This document shows positions 42,391 through 51,426 of a stretch of 64,000 nt of DNA, in pieces. The position numbers were made by a program, and so were the translations under genes. Every line of letters starts with the position of its first letter. Positions within the stretch are counted from its first letter, which is position 1. A model generated the notes under the pieces. The model did no database searches, had not been told where the DNA came from, and worked only from the letters and a program-made list of their open reading frames with translations. The DNA comes from CAG-557 sp045540315 (lineage in GTDB: Bacteria; Bacillota; Clostridia; Oscillospirales; Acutalibacteraceae), in the NCBI GenBank assembly GCA_045540315.1, contig JAZQHA010000038.1:1-64000 (forward strand), in the 5' to 3' direction.

Positions 42391-42500
42391 GCCGCGAGGC
42401 GCCGAAGGCCATAACATGGCCTTCGGCTAGCTCAGCGCTCAACAAAGTTGAGCGCTGAGCTACAAAGAAAATAAATTTTTATTTTCTTTGGCCTCGCGGC
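42391..42500 (+). repeat. Three-arm cruciform repeat, copy 4 (ideal copy)
   Basis: Outer stem 42391-42400 with 42491-42500. Arm 1 is 42401-42427 (GCCGAAGGCCAT and complement, loop AAC). Arm 2 is 42428-42462 (16-base perfect stem, loop AAA inside CAAC/GTTG). Arm 3 is 42463-42490 (CAAAGAAAATA type). The parts sum to exactly 110 bases with no unpaired base at the junction. Confidence 0.92.
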
Positions 42501-42565
42501 TAGAGCGGAGCAGCAAGAAGAAAATATTTTTACAGAATGTATGCAAAAATTAAAAAAATATTAAG

Positions 42566-42594
42566 TTGACAATTGGAAAAAAGGTTGTTAAAAT
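42566..42594 (+). promoter_or_regulatory. infC operon promoter
   Basis: TTGACA (42566-42571), 17-base spacer, TAAAAT (42589-42594). It starts the infC-rpmI-rplT leader. Confidence 0.8.
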
Positions 42595-42601
42595 TAAACA
42601 T

Positions 42602-42726
42602 GTAGAATAAAGTAAAGTAGAAGTACTTTCACCTATGGGGTTTGCCCACATGGGTCAATATTATGGTTTTTACGTGGTATTGATGCGCGGGTGGAAGTCT
42701 ATTCTACCGCGCTTTGTTAATTTTTA
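42602..42726 (+). promoter_or_regulatory. infC (L20-type) leader with attenuator
   Basis: The hairpin 42685-42712 (GCGCGG...CCGCGC) followed by a T-rich tract is an intrinsic attenuator. GTAGAATA at 42602-42609 is the exact complement of TATTCTAC (42700-42707) in the attenuator's descending arm, so an alternative fold can disrupt it. This matches the known L20 autoregulation of infC-rpmI-rplT in Bacillus. Confidence 0.75.
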
Positions 42727-42753
42727 TTGATGTGTGCTGGAGGTGCATTTAAC

Positions 42754-43272
42754 ATTAGCAGTAAGGAACTTCAAATTAACGAAGAAATTCGTGAAAAAGA
42801 ATTAAGGCTTATCGATTCGGATGGTACTCAATTAGGTATCGTTTCTCGTAGCGACGCTTTGAACCTTGCTTCTCAAAAAAATCTCGATTTGGTTAAAATC
42901 GCTCCACAAGCGAATCCCGTTGTTTGCAAAATTATGGACTATGGTAAGTACCGCTTTGAGCAGGCTAAACGTGAAAAAGAAGCAAAGAAAAATCAGCGGA
43001 TTGTTGACATTAAGGAAATTCGCCTTTCTTTGAATATCGATACGCACGATTTTAATACCAAACTTAAACATGCTTCAAAATTTATTAGTAATGGCAATAA
43101 GGTGAAAGTCTCAATTCGCTTTCGCGGCCGCGAAATGGGTCACCCAGAAATCGGTTATGATACTATGAAAAAATTTGCCGAGCAATGTGCTGAGTTTGCT
43201 AACGTCGAAAAAGCAGCTAAACTCGATGGTCGAAATATGTTAATGTTCCTTGCACCTAAATCAAGCAAGTAA
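42754..43272 (+). CDS. infC: Translation initiation factor IF-3
   Basis: Binds the 30S subunit and checks initiator tRNA and start-codon choice. The 172-residue protein begins ISSKELQINEEIREKELRLI and has the IF3 signature KIMDYGKYRFEQAKREKEAK. The start is the rare ATT at 42754, with GGAGGTG 8 bases upstream. AUU starts in infC allow autoregulation in other bacteria. It leads rpmI and rplT. Confidence 0.95.
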   Translation: MSSKELQINEEIREKELRLIDSDGTQLGIVSRSDALNLASQKNLDLVKIAPQANPVVCKIMDYGKYRFEQAKREKEAKKNQRIVDIKEIRLSLNIDTHDFNTKLKHASKFISNGNKVKVSIRFRGREMGHPEIGYDTMKKFAEQCAEFANVEKAAKLDGRNMLMFLAPKSSK

Positions 43273-43302
43273 CATCTTATTCTTTTAAGGAGGATCTAGA
43301 AT

Positions 43303-43500
43303 ATGCCAAAGTTGAAAACTCACAGCGGAGCTAAAAAACGTTTTAAACTATCGAAAACAGGTAAAGTCATTAGGGCTCACGCTAATAAGTCTCATATCTT
43401 AAATAAGAAAACTACTAAGCGTAAAAGAGGTTTGCGCAAAACTACTGTCGCTGATAAAACAAACGTTATGGCAGTGAAAAAGTTAATTCCTTATAAATAA
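43303..43500 (+). CDS. rpmI: Ribosomal protein bL35
   Basis: A 65-residue basic protein of the large subunit. The N terminus PKLKTHSGAKKRFKLSKTGK and the HILNKKTTKRKRGLRK segment are typical. AAGGAGG precedes the ATG. It is the middle gene of the infC-rpmI-rplT operon. Confidence 0.98.
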   Translation: MPKLKTHSGAKKRFKLSKTGKVIRAHANKSHILNKKTTKRKRGLRKTTVADKTNVMAVKKLIPYK

Positions 43501-43533
43501 ATTTTAATTCGATGATAACCGGAGGTAATAAAA

Positions 43534-43887
43534 ATGGCTCGTGTAAAGGGTGCATTAGCTACTCGTAAGAGAAGGAAAAAAATTTTAAAATTAGCTAAAG
43601 GCTATTGGGGCGCTAAAAGTAAACACTTTAAAATGGCTAAAGAAGCCGTTATGAAGTCTGGTAACTACGCTTATATCGGTCGTAGACAGAAAAAACGTGA
43701 CTTCCGTCGCTTGTGGATTACCCGTATCAACGCCGCTTGCCGTATGAATGGTATTACTTATTCTGCATTCATCAATGGCCTTAAAAAAGCTAACATCAAC
43801 TTGAATAGAAAAATGTTGTCGGAAATCGCAGTCGCTGATGAAAATGCTTTTAAAGAATTAGTAAATCAAGCAAAATCTGCTCTTTAA
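43534..43887 (+). CDS. rplT: Ribosomal protein bL20
   Basis: A 117-residue early-assembly protein of the large subunit, and in Bacillus the regulator that binds the infC leader. It begins ARVKGALATRKRRKKILKLA and contains RDFRRLWITRINAA. GGAGG precedes the ATG. It is the last gene of the operon; cruciform copy 5 follows. Confidence 0.98.
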   Translation: MARVKGALATRKRRKKILKLAKGYWGAKSKHFKMAKEAVMKSGNYAYIGRRQKKRDFRRLWITRINAACRMNGITYSAFINGLKKANINLNRKMLSEIAVADENAFKELVNQAKSAL

Positions 43888-43952
43888 TCTATTTTTGCGC
43901 TTAGGGGTTGCCTTGAGCGCATATTTTTATATGGGAAACATATCTATACGCG

Positions 43953-44061
43953 GCCGCGAGGCCAACAGAACTCAATTTTTGAGTTCTGTTGTGAACCAAT
44001 TCCTTTTTTAAAGGAATTGGTTGCGCCATAAAAAAATTTTTTTTATGGCGCGCCTCGCGGC
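43953..44061 (-). repeat. Three-arm cruciform repeat, copy 5 (all arms replaced)
   Basis: The outer stem GCCGCGAGGC / GCCTCGCGGC is conserved (43953-43962 and 44052-44061). The arms are new sequences but still perfect stems: AACAGAACTCAA with complement, AACCAATTCCTTT with complement, and GCCATAAAAAAA with complement. The CAAC-NNN-GTTG core of the middle arm seen in the other copies is missing. It lies between rplT and an rRNA methyltransferase gene. Confidence 0.9.
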
Positions 44062-44118
44062 GCTGCTTGAGCTAGATGCGCACTAAGGAAAAACATTTTA
44101 AATGTAGATGGTGATTTT

Positions 44119-44922
44119 TTGAGTTTAGACATTTCAAGTAAAGATAATGCAAAGATTAAATATGTAAAAAAACTAGTTACAAGTGGAAGTTTTCGAAAGA
44201 AAGAGAATAGTTTTGTCGTTGAGGGGCTACGCTTATGTTACGATGCTTTTTTGAGCAAAGTGGAGATAAAAGAGGTTTATTATACAGATAATATTTATGA
44301 GAAATTTGCTGACAAGTTAAAGCAAATTATAGGTTATTCTAAGAAAGCGTATAAGGTTTCGGAAGACATTTTAAAAGGCATTTCTGATACGAAAACACCG
44401 CAAGGAATAGTATGTGTATGTGCTCAGCTTGACAAACATTTTAGCGTGAATACAATAAATAATGCTGGAAAATTTATCATTTTAGAGAATATTCAAGACC
44501 CGGCGAACCTTGGGACAATCTTAAGGACAGCTGAGGCTTTGGGCTTAAATTTTGTAGTTTTGTCAAGTGATTGCTGCGATATGTATAATGCAAAAGTATT
44601 GAGAGCTAGCATGGGTGCGGTTTTTCGTGTACAAGTGTTAGTTGCTGAGAATCTTTATGATGACATAAAGAGATTTAAAGCTTTAGGTGCGAAGGTATAC
44701 GCAGCAGTGCCAGAGAAAGAGGCTAAATCTGTTACAGAAATTAATTTAAATAATTTTTCTGCGATTGCTGTTGGCAACGAGGGAAATGGCTTGACGTCGG
44801 AGTTAATTGCGCTTTGCGATGAGAAAATAACGATTCCGATGTTAGGTAGAGCAGAGTCTTTAAATGCTGCGATGGCGGCAGGAATTTTGATGTGGGAAAT
44901 GATGCGAGACTCAAGGGAGTAG
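44119..44922 (+). CDS. TrmH/SpoU-family RNA 2'-O-methyltransferase
   Basis: A 267-residue SPOUT methyltransferase of the YsgA/RlmB-like type that methylates rRNA or tRNA with SAM. It has an N-terminal substrate-binding domain (about 1-95) and the knot domain. Motifs are ENIQDPANLGTILRTAEALG (about 123-142), VGNEGNGL and the C-terminal ESLNAAMAAGILMWE. The start is TTG at 44119. The following dprA starts 7 bases after its stop. The exact RNA target is unknown. Confidence 0.9.
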   Translation: MSLDISSKDNAKIKYVKKLVTSGSFRKKENSFVVEGLRLCYDAFLSKVEIKEVYYTDNIYEKFADKLKQIIGYSKKAYKVSEDILKGISDTKTPQGIVCVCAQLDKHFSVNTINNAGKFIILENIQDPANLGTILRTAEALGLNFVVLSSDCCDMYNAKVLRASMGAVFRVQVLVAENLYDDIKRFKALGAKVYAAVPEKEAKSVTEINLNNFSAIAVGNEGNGLTSELIALCDEKITIPMLGRAESLNAAMAAGILMWEMMRDSRE

Positions 44923-44928
44923 TGCAAA

Positions 44929-46089
44929 ATGGACTTTAATGCGGCTTACTGGATTGGTATTGTGGAAGCGCTGGGTTTTGGAAGTCAAAAAGTGCATGAT
45001 ATTTTGAAATATTATAAAAACGCAGAAGATTTTCTGGCCGATAAAGTAAATCTATGGAAGTTTTCGGGCTTTTTGAATGCTAAAAACATCGAGAAGCTTA
45101 AGAAAATAGACGTTAATAAAGCGCAAAAAGTAATTGCAAGATGTAGGAACTTAGGCTATGAAATAATTACGATTGAGAATCCGAAATATCCTAAAAAGCT
45201 TAAAAATATAAACAATCCGCCAGCGGTTTTATATGTTAGAGGCGAATTACCGGCATTAAACGACAGGCTGTGTATATCTATTGTTGGGACTAGAAGTTCA
45301 TCGGCGTATGGAAACAGAATTGCTTTTGAGATGGGTTATAACTTAGCTAAGGCTGGAGCAGTTGTGGTGAGTGGCGGAGCTATTGGAATTGATTGTTTAT
45401 CGCAGAAAGGAGCGATACAAGCTAGCGGAAAGGCAATAACAGTGTTGGGTGCTGGGTTGAATGTCAATTATTTGTCGGCTAATAAAAACTTGTGCGAAAA
45501 TGTAGCAAGAACTGGTGCGGTAATTTCGGAGTATCCACCGGACTATCACGTGTACAGATGGAATTTCCCGATGCGCAACCGAATTATATCTGGTTTGTCA
45601 GACGGAGTTTTAGTTATTGAGGCGGCGCAAAAAAGCGGTTCGCTAATTACAGCTAACTTGGCTTTGGAACAAAATAGAGATGTTTTTGCGGTGCCTGGTA
45701 ATATTAATAGCAGAGTGTCGGATGGCACGAACAAGTTAATTAAGATTTGTGCAAAACCTGTGATGACGGTAAAGGACATTTTGGAGGAGTACTATCATTT
45801 GTATCCATACTTGAAAAAGGATGTTGTTTCGGTGGAGGCAAAAACGGCAGTACCCATAAAAAATAATCAAGATTTCGTTGAATGTCAGAGTGAAAAAATC
45901 ATTGAGTTGCCAGATAGTTTGTCCTGTAAAGCGAAAACACTATTCGAGGCTTTAACAATGACGCCGACCTATGTGGATGAGTTGTCGGAAAAGGCTAAGT
46001 TGAGTACCTCGGACGCTTTACAGGCAATTACAGAATTGGAACTCAACGGCCTGATAAAATCTCACGCGGGTAAGCGCTACAGTAAATAG
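44929..46089 (+). CDS. dprA: DNA-processing protein DprA
   Basis: Protects incoming single-stranded DNA and loads RecA during natural transformation. The 386-residue protein has an N-terminal helix-hairpin-helix (about 1-65), the Rossmann domain with SIVGTRSSSAYGNR and VVSGGAIGIDCLSQKGAI (about 120-165), and a C-terminal winged-helix part (about 330-386). It begins 7 bases after the methyltransferase. Together with comFC and recD2 it hints at competence potential. Confidence 0.95.
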   Translation: MDFNAAYWIGIVEALGFGSQKVHDILKYYKNAEDFLADKVNLWKFSGFLNAKNIEKLKKIDVNKAQKVIARCRNLGYEIITIENPKYPKKLKNINNPPAVLYVRGELPALNDRLCISIVGTRSSSAYGNRIAFEMGYNLAKAGAVVVSGGAIGIDCLSQKGAIQASGKAITVLGAGLNVNYLSANKNLCENVARTGAVISEYPPDYHVYRWNFPMRNRIISGLSDGVLVIEAAQKSGSLITANLALEQNRDVFAVPGNINSRVSDGTNKLIKICAKPVMTVKDILEEYYHLYPYLKKDVVSVEAKTAVPIKNNQDFVECQSEKIIELPDSLSCKAKTLFEALTMTPTYVDELSEKAKLSTSDALQAITELELNGLIKSHAGKRYSK

Positions 46090-46117
46090 ACTATATCAAT
46101 TTTGAGGTGATACATTT

Positions 46118-48355
46118 ATGTCCAAGTTGTTAATTGTTGAGTCTCCGGCAAAAGCTAAAACTATCAAGAAGTATCTAGGTCCGGGTTATGATGTTGTTGC
46201 CTCGATGGGCCATGTGAGAGATTTGCCGGCAAATAAATTAAATGTCGATATTCGGCATAATTTTAAGCCGAATTATGAAGTAATTAAAGGAAAAGAAGAC
46301 CTTGTTAAGGACCTTGTGAAACTTGCAAAGAAAAATAAACAAGTTTTCCTTGCGACGGACCCTGACCGCGAAGGAGAAGCGATTTCTTGGCATTTGGCCT
46401 ACATTTTAGACTTAGACCCGAATGAGCAAAATCGCGTTACTTTTAATGAGATTACTAAGTCTGGCGTCACGAAAGGTATGGAGAATCCTCGCGCTATAGA
46501 CTTGGACCTCGTAAATGCGCAACAGGCTAGGCGTATTTTGGATAGAATAGTTGGCTACAAGTTGAGCCCCTTCCTGTCTGGTAAAATTAGAAAGGGTCTT
46601 TCGGCCGGCAGAGTTCAGAGCGTGGCTTTGAGGATAATTGTCGACAGGGAAAATGAGATAAAAGCCTTTGTGCCAGAAGAGTACTGGACAATTGACGCGA
46701 AATTGACTGCAAAAGCCTCAAAGAGAGTATTTTCGGCGGCCTTGTATGGCGATAAAAATGGGAAACTCGAAATAAAAAATGAGGCCGAGGCAAAACAAAT
46801 TCTCGGTAAGCTAGAAGGTGCGCAGTACGTCGTTGACTCTGTAAAAAAAGGCACGAAAAAACGCTCGCCAGCACCGCCATTTATTACCTCGACTTTGCAA
46901 CAGGATGCTTCGAGAAAATTAGGTTTTCAGGCCAAACGTACAATGAAAGTTGCGCAAGAATTGTACGAAGGTGTGGATGTCGAAGGGCTGGGTGCGGTTG
47001 GTCTTATAACGTACATGAGAACCGACTCATTGAGACTCTCCGAGGATGCTATTAACGGTGCAGTTGACTACATTAAGGCAACTTGGGGCGATAAATATTT
47101 GCCGGCAAAACGTCGAGTATTTAAGTCGAAGGCAAGCGCTCAAGATGGCCACGAGGCAATTCGTCCGACTATGCCAGAACTGTCTCCTGCTCAGGTGAAG
47201 GGGTCTTTGTCGAATGACCAGTTTAAATTGTATAAGCTAATTTGGGAGCGCTTTACGGCCAGCCAAATGGCCGATTGCACCTTGAATACTACTCGTGCGG
47301 AAATTTTGGCGAACGACTATGTTTTTAAGGCGTCGGGCTTTACGGTCGGATTTGATGGTTTTACGGTGCTCTATCAGGAGGGCAAAGACGAAGCGGAGGA
47401 GAAAGCAAAAGAGTTGCCGGTACTCGAGAAGGGCGCAGTGCTCAACCTAAAAGAGTTGCTCGATACACAGCATTTCACTCAGCCGCCACCACGTTACACG
47501 GAGGCCTCGCTCATAAAGGCTTTGGAGGAGAACGGCATCGGTAGGCCTTCGACTTACGCGGCGACAATTTCTACCATAACAGGTCGGGAATACGTTACGC
47601 GTGAGGCAAAAACGCTCAAGCCCACTGAGTTGGGCGAAGTTGTGACAAAGCTGATGAAAGAGCGATTCCCGGATATTGTTAATATTAAGTTTACGGCGAA
47701 GATGGAGAACTCTCTGGATACTGTCGAGACAGGTAAGGAAGAATGGACGCAGATTTTGACGGACTTCTATGGCGGATTTAATGAGAGCTTAAAAAAAGCC
47801 AAAGAAGAAATGAAAAATGTAAAGATTCAACTCAAAGAGGACGAGACGGACTTGGTGTGCGACAAGTGTGGCCGTAAGATGGTGGTCAAGGTCAGTCGCT
47901 ACGGAAAATTTATCGCTTGCTCGGGGTATCCGGAGTGCAAAAATATTGTCCGGAATGTTAATAAAAATGGCGAGCCAGAACCTCAAGCTGAGCCGGAAGA
48001 GTCGGCTGTTGTTTGCGAGAAATGTGGCCGCAAGATGGTCTACAAGATGGGGCGCTATGGAAAATTTTTGGCGTGCCCAGGCTACCCTGAGTGCAAAAAT
48101 ATTAAGGGTATCGATGTGACGGTGGGTGTACCGTGCCCGAAGTGTGGTGGCGATATCGTTGCAAGAAAAACTAAGCGTGGCCGCACCTTCTATGGCTGCA
48201 AAAATTACCCAAAATGCGATTTCATTTCGAATGATAAGCCGCTCGAGGAGAAGTGTCCAAAGTGTGGTCAGCATTTGTTCGAAAAGACAGGAAAAAAGAA
48301 AAAAATCCATTGTATAGCTGAGAATTGTGGCTATGAGAGAACAGAGGAAAAATGA
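46118..48355 (+). CDS. topA: DNA topoisomerase I
   Basis: Type IA enzyme that relaxes negative supercoils. The 745-residue protein has an N-terminal Toprim (IVESPAKAKTIKKYLG; DPDREGEA near residue 85) and the catalytic tyrosine in GLITYMRTDSLRLS (about 290-305). Four C-terminal zinc modules start with CDKCGRKM, CEKCGRKM, CPKCGGD and CPKCGQ. Its stop overlaps the trmFO start by 4 bases. Confidence 0.97.
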   Translation: MSKLLIVESPAKAKTIKKYLGPGYDVVASMGHVRDLPANKLNVDIRHNFKPNYEVIKGKEDLVKDLVKLAKKNKQVFLATDPDREGEAISWHLAYILDLDPNEQNRVTFNEITKSGVTKGMENPRAIDLDLVNAQQARRILDRIVGYKLSPFLSGKIRKGLSAGRVQSVALRIIVDRENEIKAFVPEEYWTIDAKLTAKASKRVFSAALYGDKNGKLEIKNEAEAKQILGKLEGAQYVVDSVKKGTKKRSPAPPFITSTLQQDASRKLGFQAKRTMKVAQELYEGVDVEGLGAVGLITYMRTDSLRLSEDAINGAVDYIKATWGDKYLPAKRRVFKSKASAQDGHEAIRPTMPELSPAQVKGSLSNDQFKLYKLIWERFTASQMADCTLNTTRAEILANDYVFKASGFTVGFDGFTVLYQEGKDEAEEKAKELPVLEKGAVLNLKELLDTQHFTQPPPRYTEASLIKALEENGIGRPSTYAATISTITGREYVTREAKTLKPTELGEVVTKLMKERFPDIVNIKFTAKMENSLDTVETGKEEWTQILTDFYGGFNESLKKAKEEMKNVKIQLKEDETDLVCDKCGRKMVVKVSRYGKFIACSGYPECKNIVRNVNKNGEPEPQAEPEESAVVCEKCGRKMVYKMGRYGKFLACPGYPECKNIKGIDVTVGVPCPKCGGDIVARKTKRGRTFYGCKNYPKCDFISNDKPLEEKCPKCGQHLFEKTGKKKKIHCIAENCGYERTEEK

Positions 48356-49671
48356 GTATAAATGTTATTGGCGCGGGCCTTGCCGGCTGCGAGGCCGCCT
48401 GGCAGATTGCGGCAAGAGGTGAGGCTGTTAACCTGTTTGAGATGAAACCAACAAAGTTTTCACCGGCGCATAAGAGCGAAAATTTCGCGGAGCTTGTATG
48501 TTCGAACTCATTAAAGGCAGAAAGACTTGCAAGTGCAGCGGGTCTTTTGAAGGAAGAAATGCGCCTTTTAGGTTCGCTATTAATGCAATGTGCTGATGTT
48601 TGCAAGGTGCCTGCAGGTGGAGCTTTGGCCGTTGACAGGGATAAGTTCTCCGAGCTCGTGACGAGAAAAATTCGTTCAAATCCGTTGATAAATGTAGTGG
48701 AACAGGAAATAACGGACTTACCACAGGATGAACTTACAATTGTGGCAACAGGCCCCTTGACTAGCGACAGTTTAGCAGAGAAAATTTCAAATCTATGCGG
48801 TGGCTCGTTGAGCTTTTTCGATGCAGCGGCACCTATCATAGCAGCAGAAAGCATAGATATGAGCCATGCGTTTTTTGCCTCGCGCTACGACAAGGGCGAC
48901 GACAATGCTTATGTAAATTGTCCGCTAAACAAGGAAGAATATGAGGCGTTTTATCGAGAGCTAGTGGCGGCGCAAAGGGCTCCGATTCACGATGTGGACG
49001 TGCAAAACCCCAAAGTGTACGAGGGTTGCATGCCGGTGGAGGTAATGGCGCAGCGCGGCGAAGATACATTGCGCTTTGGCCCGATGAAACCTGTCGGGCT
49101 TCGTGACCCGAAAACAGGGCACCGGCCGTGGGCTGTACTACAATTGCGCATGGAAAATGCCGAGGGTACGCTTTACAACATGGTTGGCTTTCAGACGAAT
49201 TTAAAGTTCTCGGAGCAAAAACGTGTTTTCTCGATGATACCCGCCCTCAAAAATGCTGACTTTATGCGCTACGGAGTGATGCACCGCAATACGTTTATAA
49301 ACTCGCCGGAGGTCTTAAATGCGGACTTTAGTTTAAGGTCGAACACAAATATGTTCTTTGCCGGTCAAATTACCGGTGTTGAAGGCTATATGGAGTCGGC
49401 AGCTTCTGGCATTATGGCGGGAATTAATGCAGTTAGACGTCTCAAAAATGAGTCGACGCTAACTTTGCCGAAGGAAACTATGATTGGTGCGTTGAGTCAT
49501 TATGTTTGTGAAGGCAGCCAGAATGAGTTTCAGCCAATGGGTGCAAACTTTGGAATTTTACCAGTGCTAGAGGTGCATATTCGAGACAAAAAGGCCCGCT
49601 ACGAGGCTTTGGCTAATAGAGCTATTAATATTTTGAAAGAAAGTTGTGATATTTATGAAAATAATCGTTGA
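48352..49671 (+). CDS. trmFO: tRNA (uracil-54-C5)-methyltransferase, folate dependent
   Basis: FAD and methylenetetrahydrofolate enzyme that makes ribothymidine in the tRNA T-loop. The 439-residue protein starts with the dinucleotide-binding GAGLAGCEAAWQIA. Further motifs include PAHKSENFAELVCSNSLKAE and FAGQITGVEGYMESAASG near residue 340. It overlaps topA by 4 bases and plsX by 17, so it is within one operon. Confidence 0.97.
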   Translation: MSINVIGAGLAGCEAAWQIAARGEAVNLFEMKPTKFSPAHKSENFAELVCSNSLKAERLASAAGLLKEEMRLLGSLLMQCADVCKVPAGGALAVDRDKFSELVTRKIRSNPLINVVEQEITDLPQDELTIVATGPLTSDSLAEKISNLCGGSLSFFDAAAPIIAAESIDMSHAFFASRYDKGDDNAYVNCPLNKEEYEAFYRELVAAQRAPIHDVDVQNPKVYEGCMPVEVMAQRGEDTLRFGPMKPVGLRDPKTGHRPWAVLQLRMENAEGTLYNMVGFQTNLKFSEQKRVFSMIPALKNADFMRYGVMHRNTFINSPEVLNADFSLRSNTNMFFAGQITGVEGYMESAASGIMAGINAVRRLKNESTLTLPKETMIGALSHYVCEGSQNEFQPMGANFGILPVLEVHIRDKKARYEALANRAINILKESCDIYENNR

Positions 49672-50686
49672 TGCTTTTGGCGGAGATAACGCTCCACTGG
49701 AGATACTAAAAGGCTGCGCGGAGGCCGTCGCTGAGTACGGTGTGAATATTTTATTAGTTGGCTCTAAGGAGAAAATCGAGAGAGTTGCGAACGAAAACAA
49801 TATAATTTTATATCGAATGGATATTCATGATGTCGAAGATGTGATTACGAATGAGGACGACCCATCTGAGATTATGAAGTCGAAAAACAACTCGACAATG
49901 GCACAGGGGTTGCGGCTACTTGCTAAGGGCGAGGGAGATGCATTTATTTCTGCGGGAAATAGTGGTGCCTTAGTTATGGGTGCGACGTTTATTGTAAAAC
50001 GCATTAAGGGAATAAAACGTTGTGCGTTTGCGCCGGTTATGCCGCAAGATAAGGGTTGTTTTATGTTGATTGACTGCGGTGCAAATGTGGAGTGTCGTCC
50101 GGAGATGCTCCGGCAATTTGGTGTGATGGGCTCTATTTATATGAACAAAGTTATGGGCGTTAAAAATCCACGAGTTGGCCTTGTAAATGTTGGTGTCGAG
50201 GAGCACAAGGGCGGTGAATTTCAGCATGAGGCCTATAAAAAACTTAAGGAGAGCAAGCTGAACTTTATTGGAAACATTGAGGCTCGTGAGGTAATGATGG
50301 ACGCTGCGGACGTTGTTGTGACGGACGGCTTTACTGGTAACATTATGTTGAAGCTATTTGAGGGTGTTGCGAATACATTGATGGGTAAAATTAAGAACGT
50401 CTTTGACGCGAACTTAAAAACAAAGTTGGCTGGAGCATTAGTTTTGCCAGAGATGAGAGCGTTGAAAAAGCAAATTGATTACAATGAGTACGGTGGAGCT
50501 CCTATTATGGGCATAGCAAAACCTGTTTTTAAGGCGCACGGCAACTCAAAAGCTACGACCTTTAAAAATGCGATTCGATTGACTATGGAATACGTCAATG
50601 GTAATGTTGTAGATGAGATAAAGAATGCGCTCTTGCAGGAAAACCCAGAGCCAATTGAACCTGTAGAAAATAGTGAGACAATATAA
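49655..50686 (+). CDS. plsX: Phosphate acyltransferase PlsX
   Basis: Makes acyl-phosphate from acyl-ACP for phospholipid synthesis. The 343-residue protein starts MKIIVDAFGGDNAP and contains VTDGFTGNIMLKLFEG (about 227-242). The ATG at 49655 lies inside the trmFO end. In many Bacillota acpP follows plsX; here rnc follows after 17 bases and no acpP is present. Confidence 0.96.
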   Translation: MKIIVDAFGGDNAPLEILKGCAEAVAEYGVNILLVGSKEKIERVANENNIILYRMDIHDVEDVITNEDDPSEIMKSKNNSTMAQGLRLLAKGEGDAFISAGNSGALVMGATFIVKRIKGIKRCAFAPVMPQDKGCFMLIDCGANVECRPEMLRQFGVMGSIYMNKVMGVKNPRVGLVNVGVEEHKGGEFQHEAYKKLKESKLNFIGNIEAREVMMDAADVVVTDGFTGNIMLKLFEGVANTLMGKIKNVFDANLKTKLAGALVLPEMRALKKQIDYNEYGGAPIMGIAKPVFKAHGNSKATTFKNAIRLTMEYVNGNVVDEIKNALLQENPEPIEPVENSETI

Positions 50687-50703
50687 AAAACTTGGAGGAT
50701 AAA

Positions 50704-51393
50704 ATGAAAAGTTCGGATATGAGTCTACTTGAAAAAAATTTGGGCTATAAGTTTAAAAACGCCGCTTATTTAAGCACGGCGTTAACACACTCTTCGTACG
50801 CGAATGAGTCTAAAGCTAAAATTTCGAATAACGAACGCTTAGAATTTTTGGGCGATGCGGTTTTGAGTATTGTTGTATCCGACTACATTTTTGCTCATTG
50901 TCCGAACTTTCCAGAAGGTGACTTGACTAAGTTGCGAGCGGCTTTGGTTTGCGAGAAAAGCTTATGTAAGTTCTCAAAAAGCCTTAATGTTGGCGCTTTT
51001 TTAAAGTTGAGTCACGGTGAGCAAAATAGCGATGGAGCAAAAAGACCTTCGATTTTGGCGGATGCTTTCGAGGCCATTATTGCGGCGATTTATTTGGATG
51101 GTGGTCTGGAAAGTGCACGAGAATTTATTTTACCGTTCATTATTCCAGAGGTGAAAAATCCTCAGTTGAATACCTTTAAGGATTATAAAACGCAGCTTCA
51201 GGAGATAATTCAGCAGAATCAAGGCGAAATTATTCGCTATAACTTAGTCGACGAGACCGGTCCAGACCATAATAAGCGCTTTTGGGTTGAGGTCTGTCTT
51301 AATAACAATGTAATAGGCAAGGGCGATGGTAAAAGTAAGCGCGAGGCTGAACAATGCGCAGCCAAGGAAGCTTTGAAGTTGATGGGCTATTGA
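50704..51393 (+). CDS. rnc: Ribonuclease III
   Basis: Double-stranded RNA endonuclease for rRNA and mRNA processing. The 229-residue protein has the RNase III signature NERLEFLGDAVL, a second acidic motif ILADAFEAIIAAIYLDGG (about 118-135) and a C-terminal dsRNA-binding domain (about 155-228). GGAGG precedes the ATG at 50704; an in-frame TTG at 50692 is just upstream of that site. Confidence 0.97.
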   Translation: MKSSDMSLLEKNLGYKFKNAAYLSTALTHSSYANESKAKISNNERLEFLGDAVLSIVVSDYIFAHCPNFPEGDLTKLRAALVCEKSLCKFSKSLNVGAFLKLSHGEQNSDGAKRPSILADAFEAIIAAIYLDGGLESAREFILPFIIPEVKNPQLNTFKDYKTQLQEIIQQNQGEIIRYNLVDETGPDHNKRFWVEVCLNNNVIGKGDGKSKREAEQCAAKEALKLMGY

Positions 51394-51426
51394 GTTTAGC
51401 TTTGACGAGAAATTGCAGGTGAGAAT

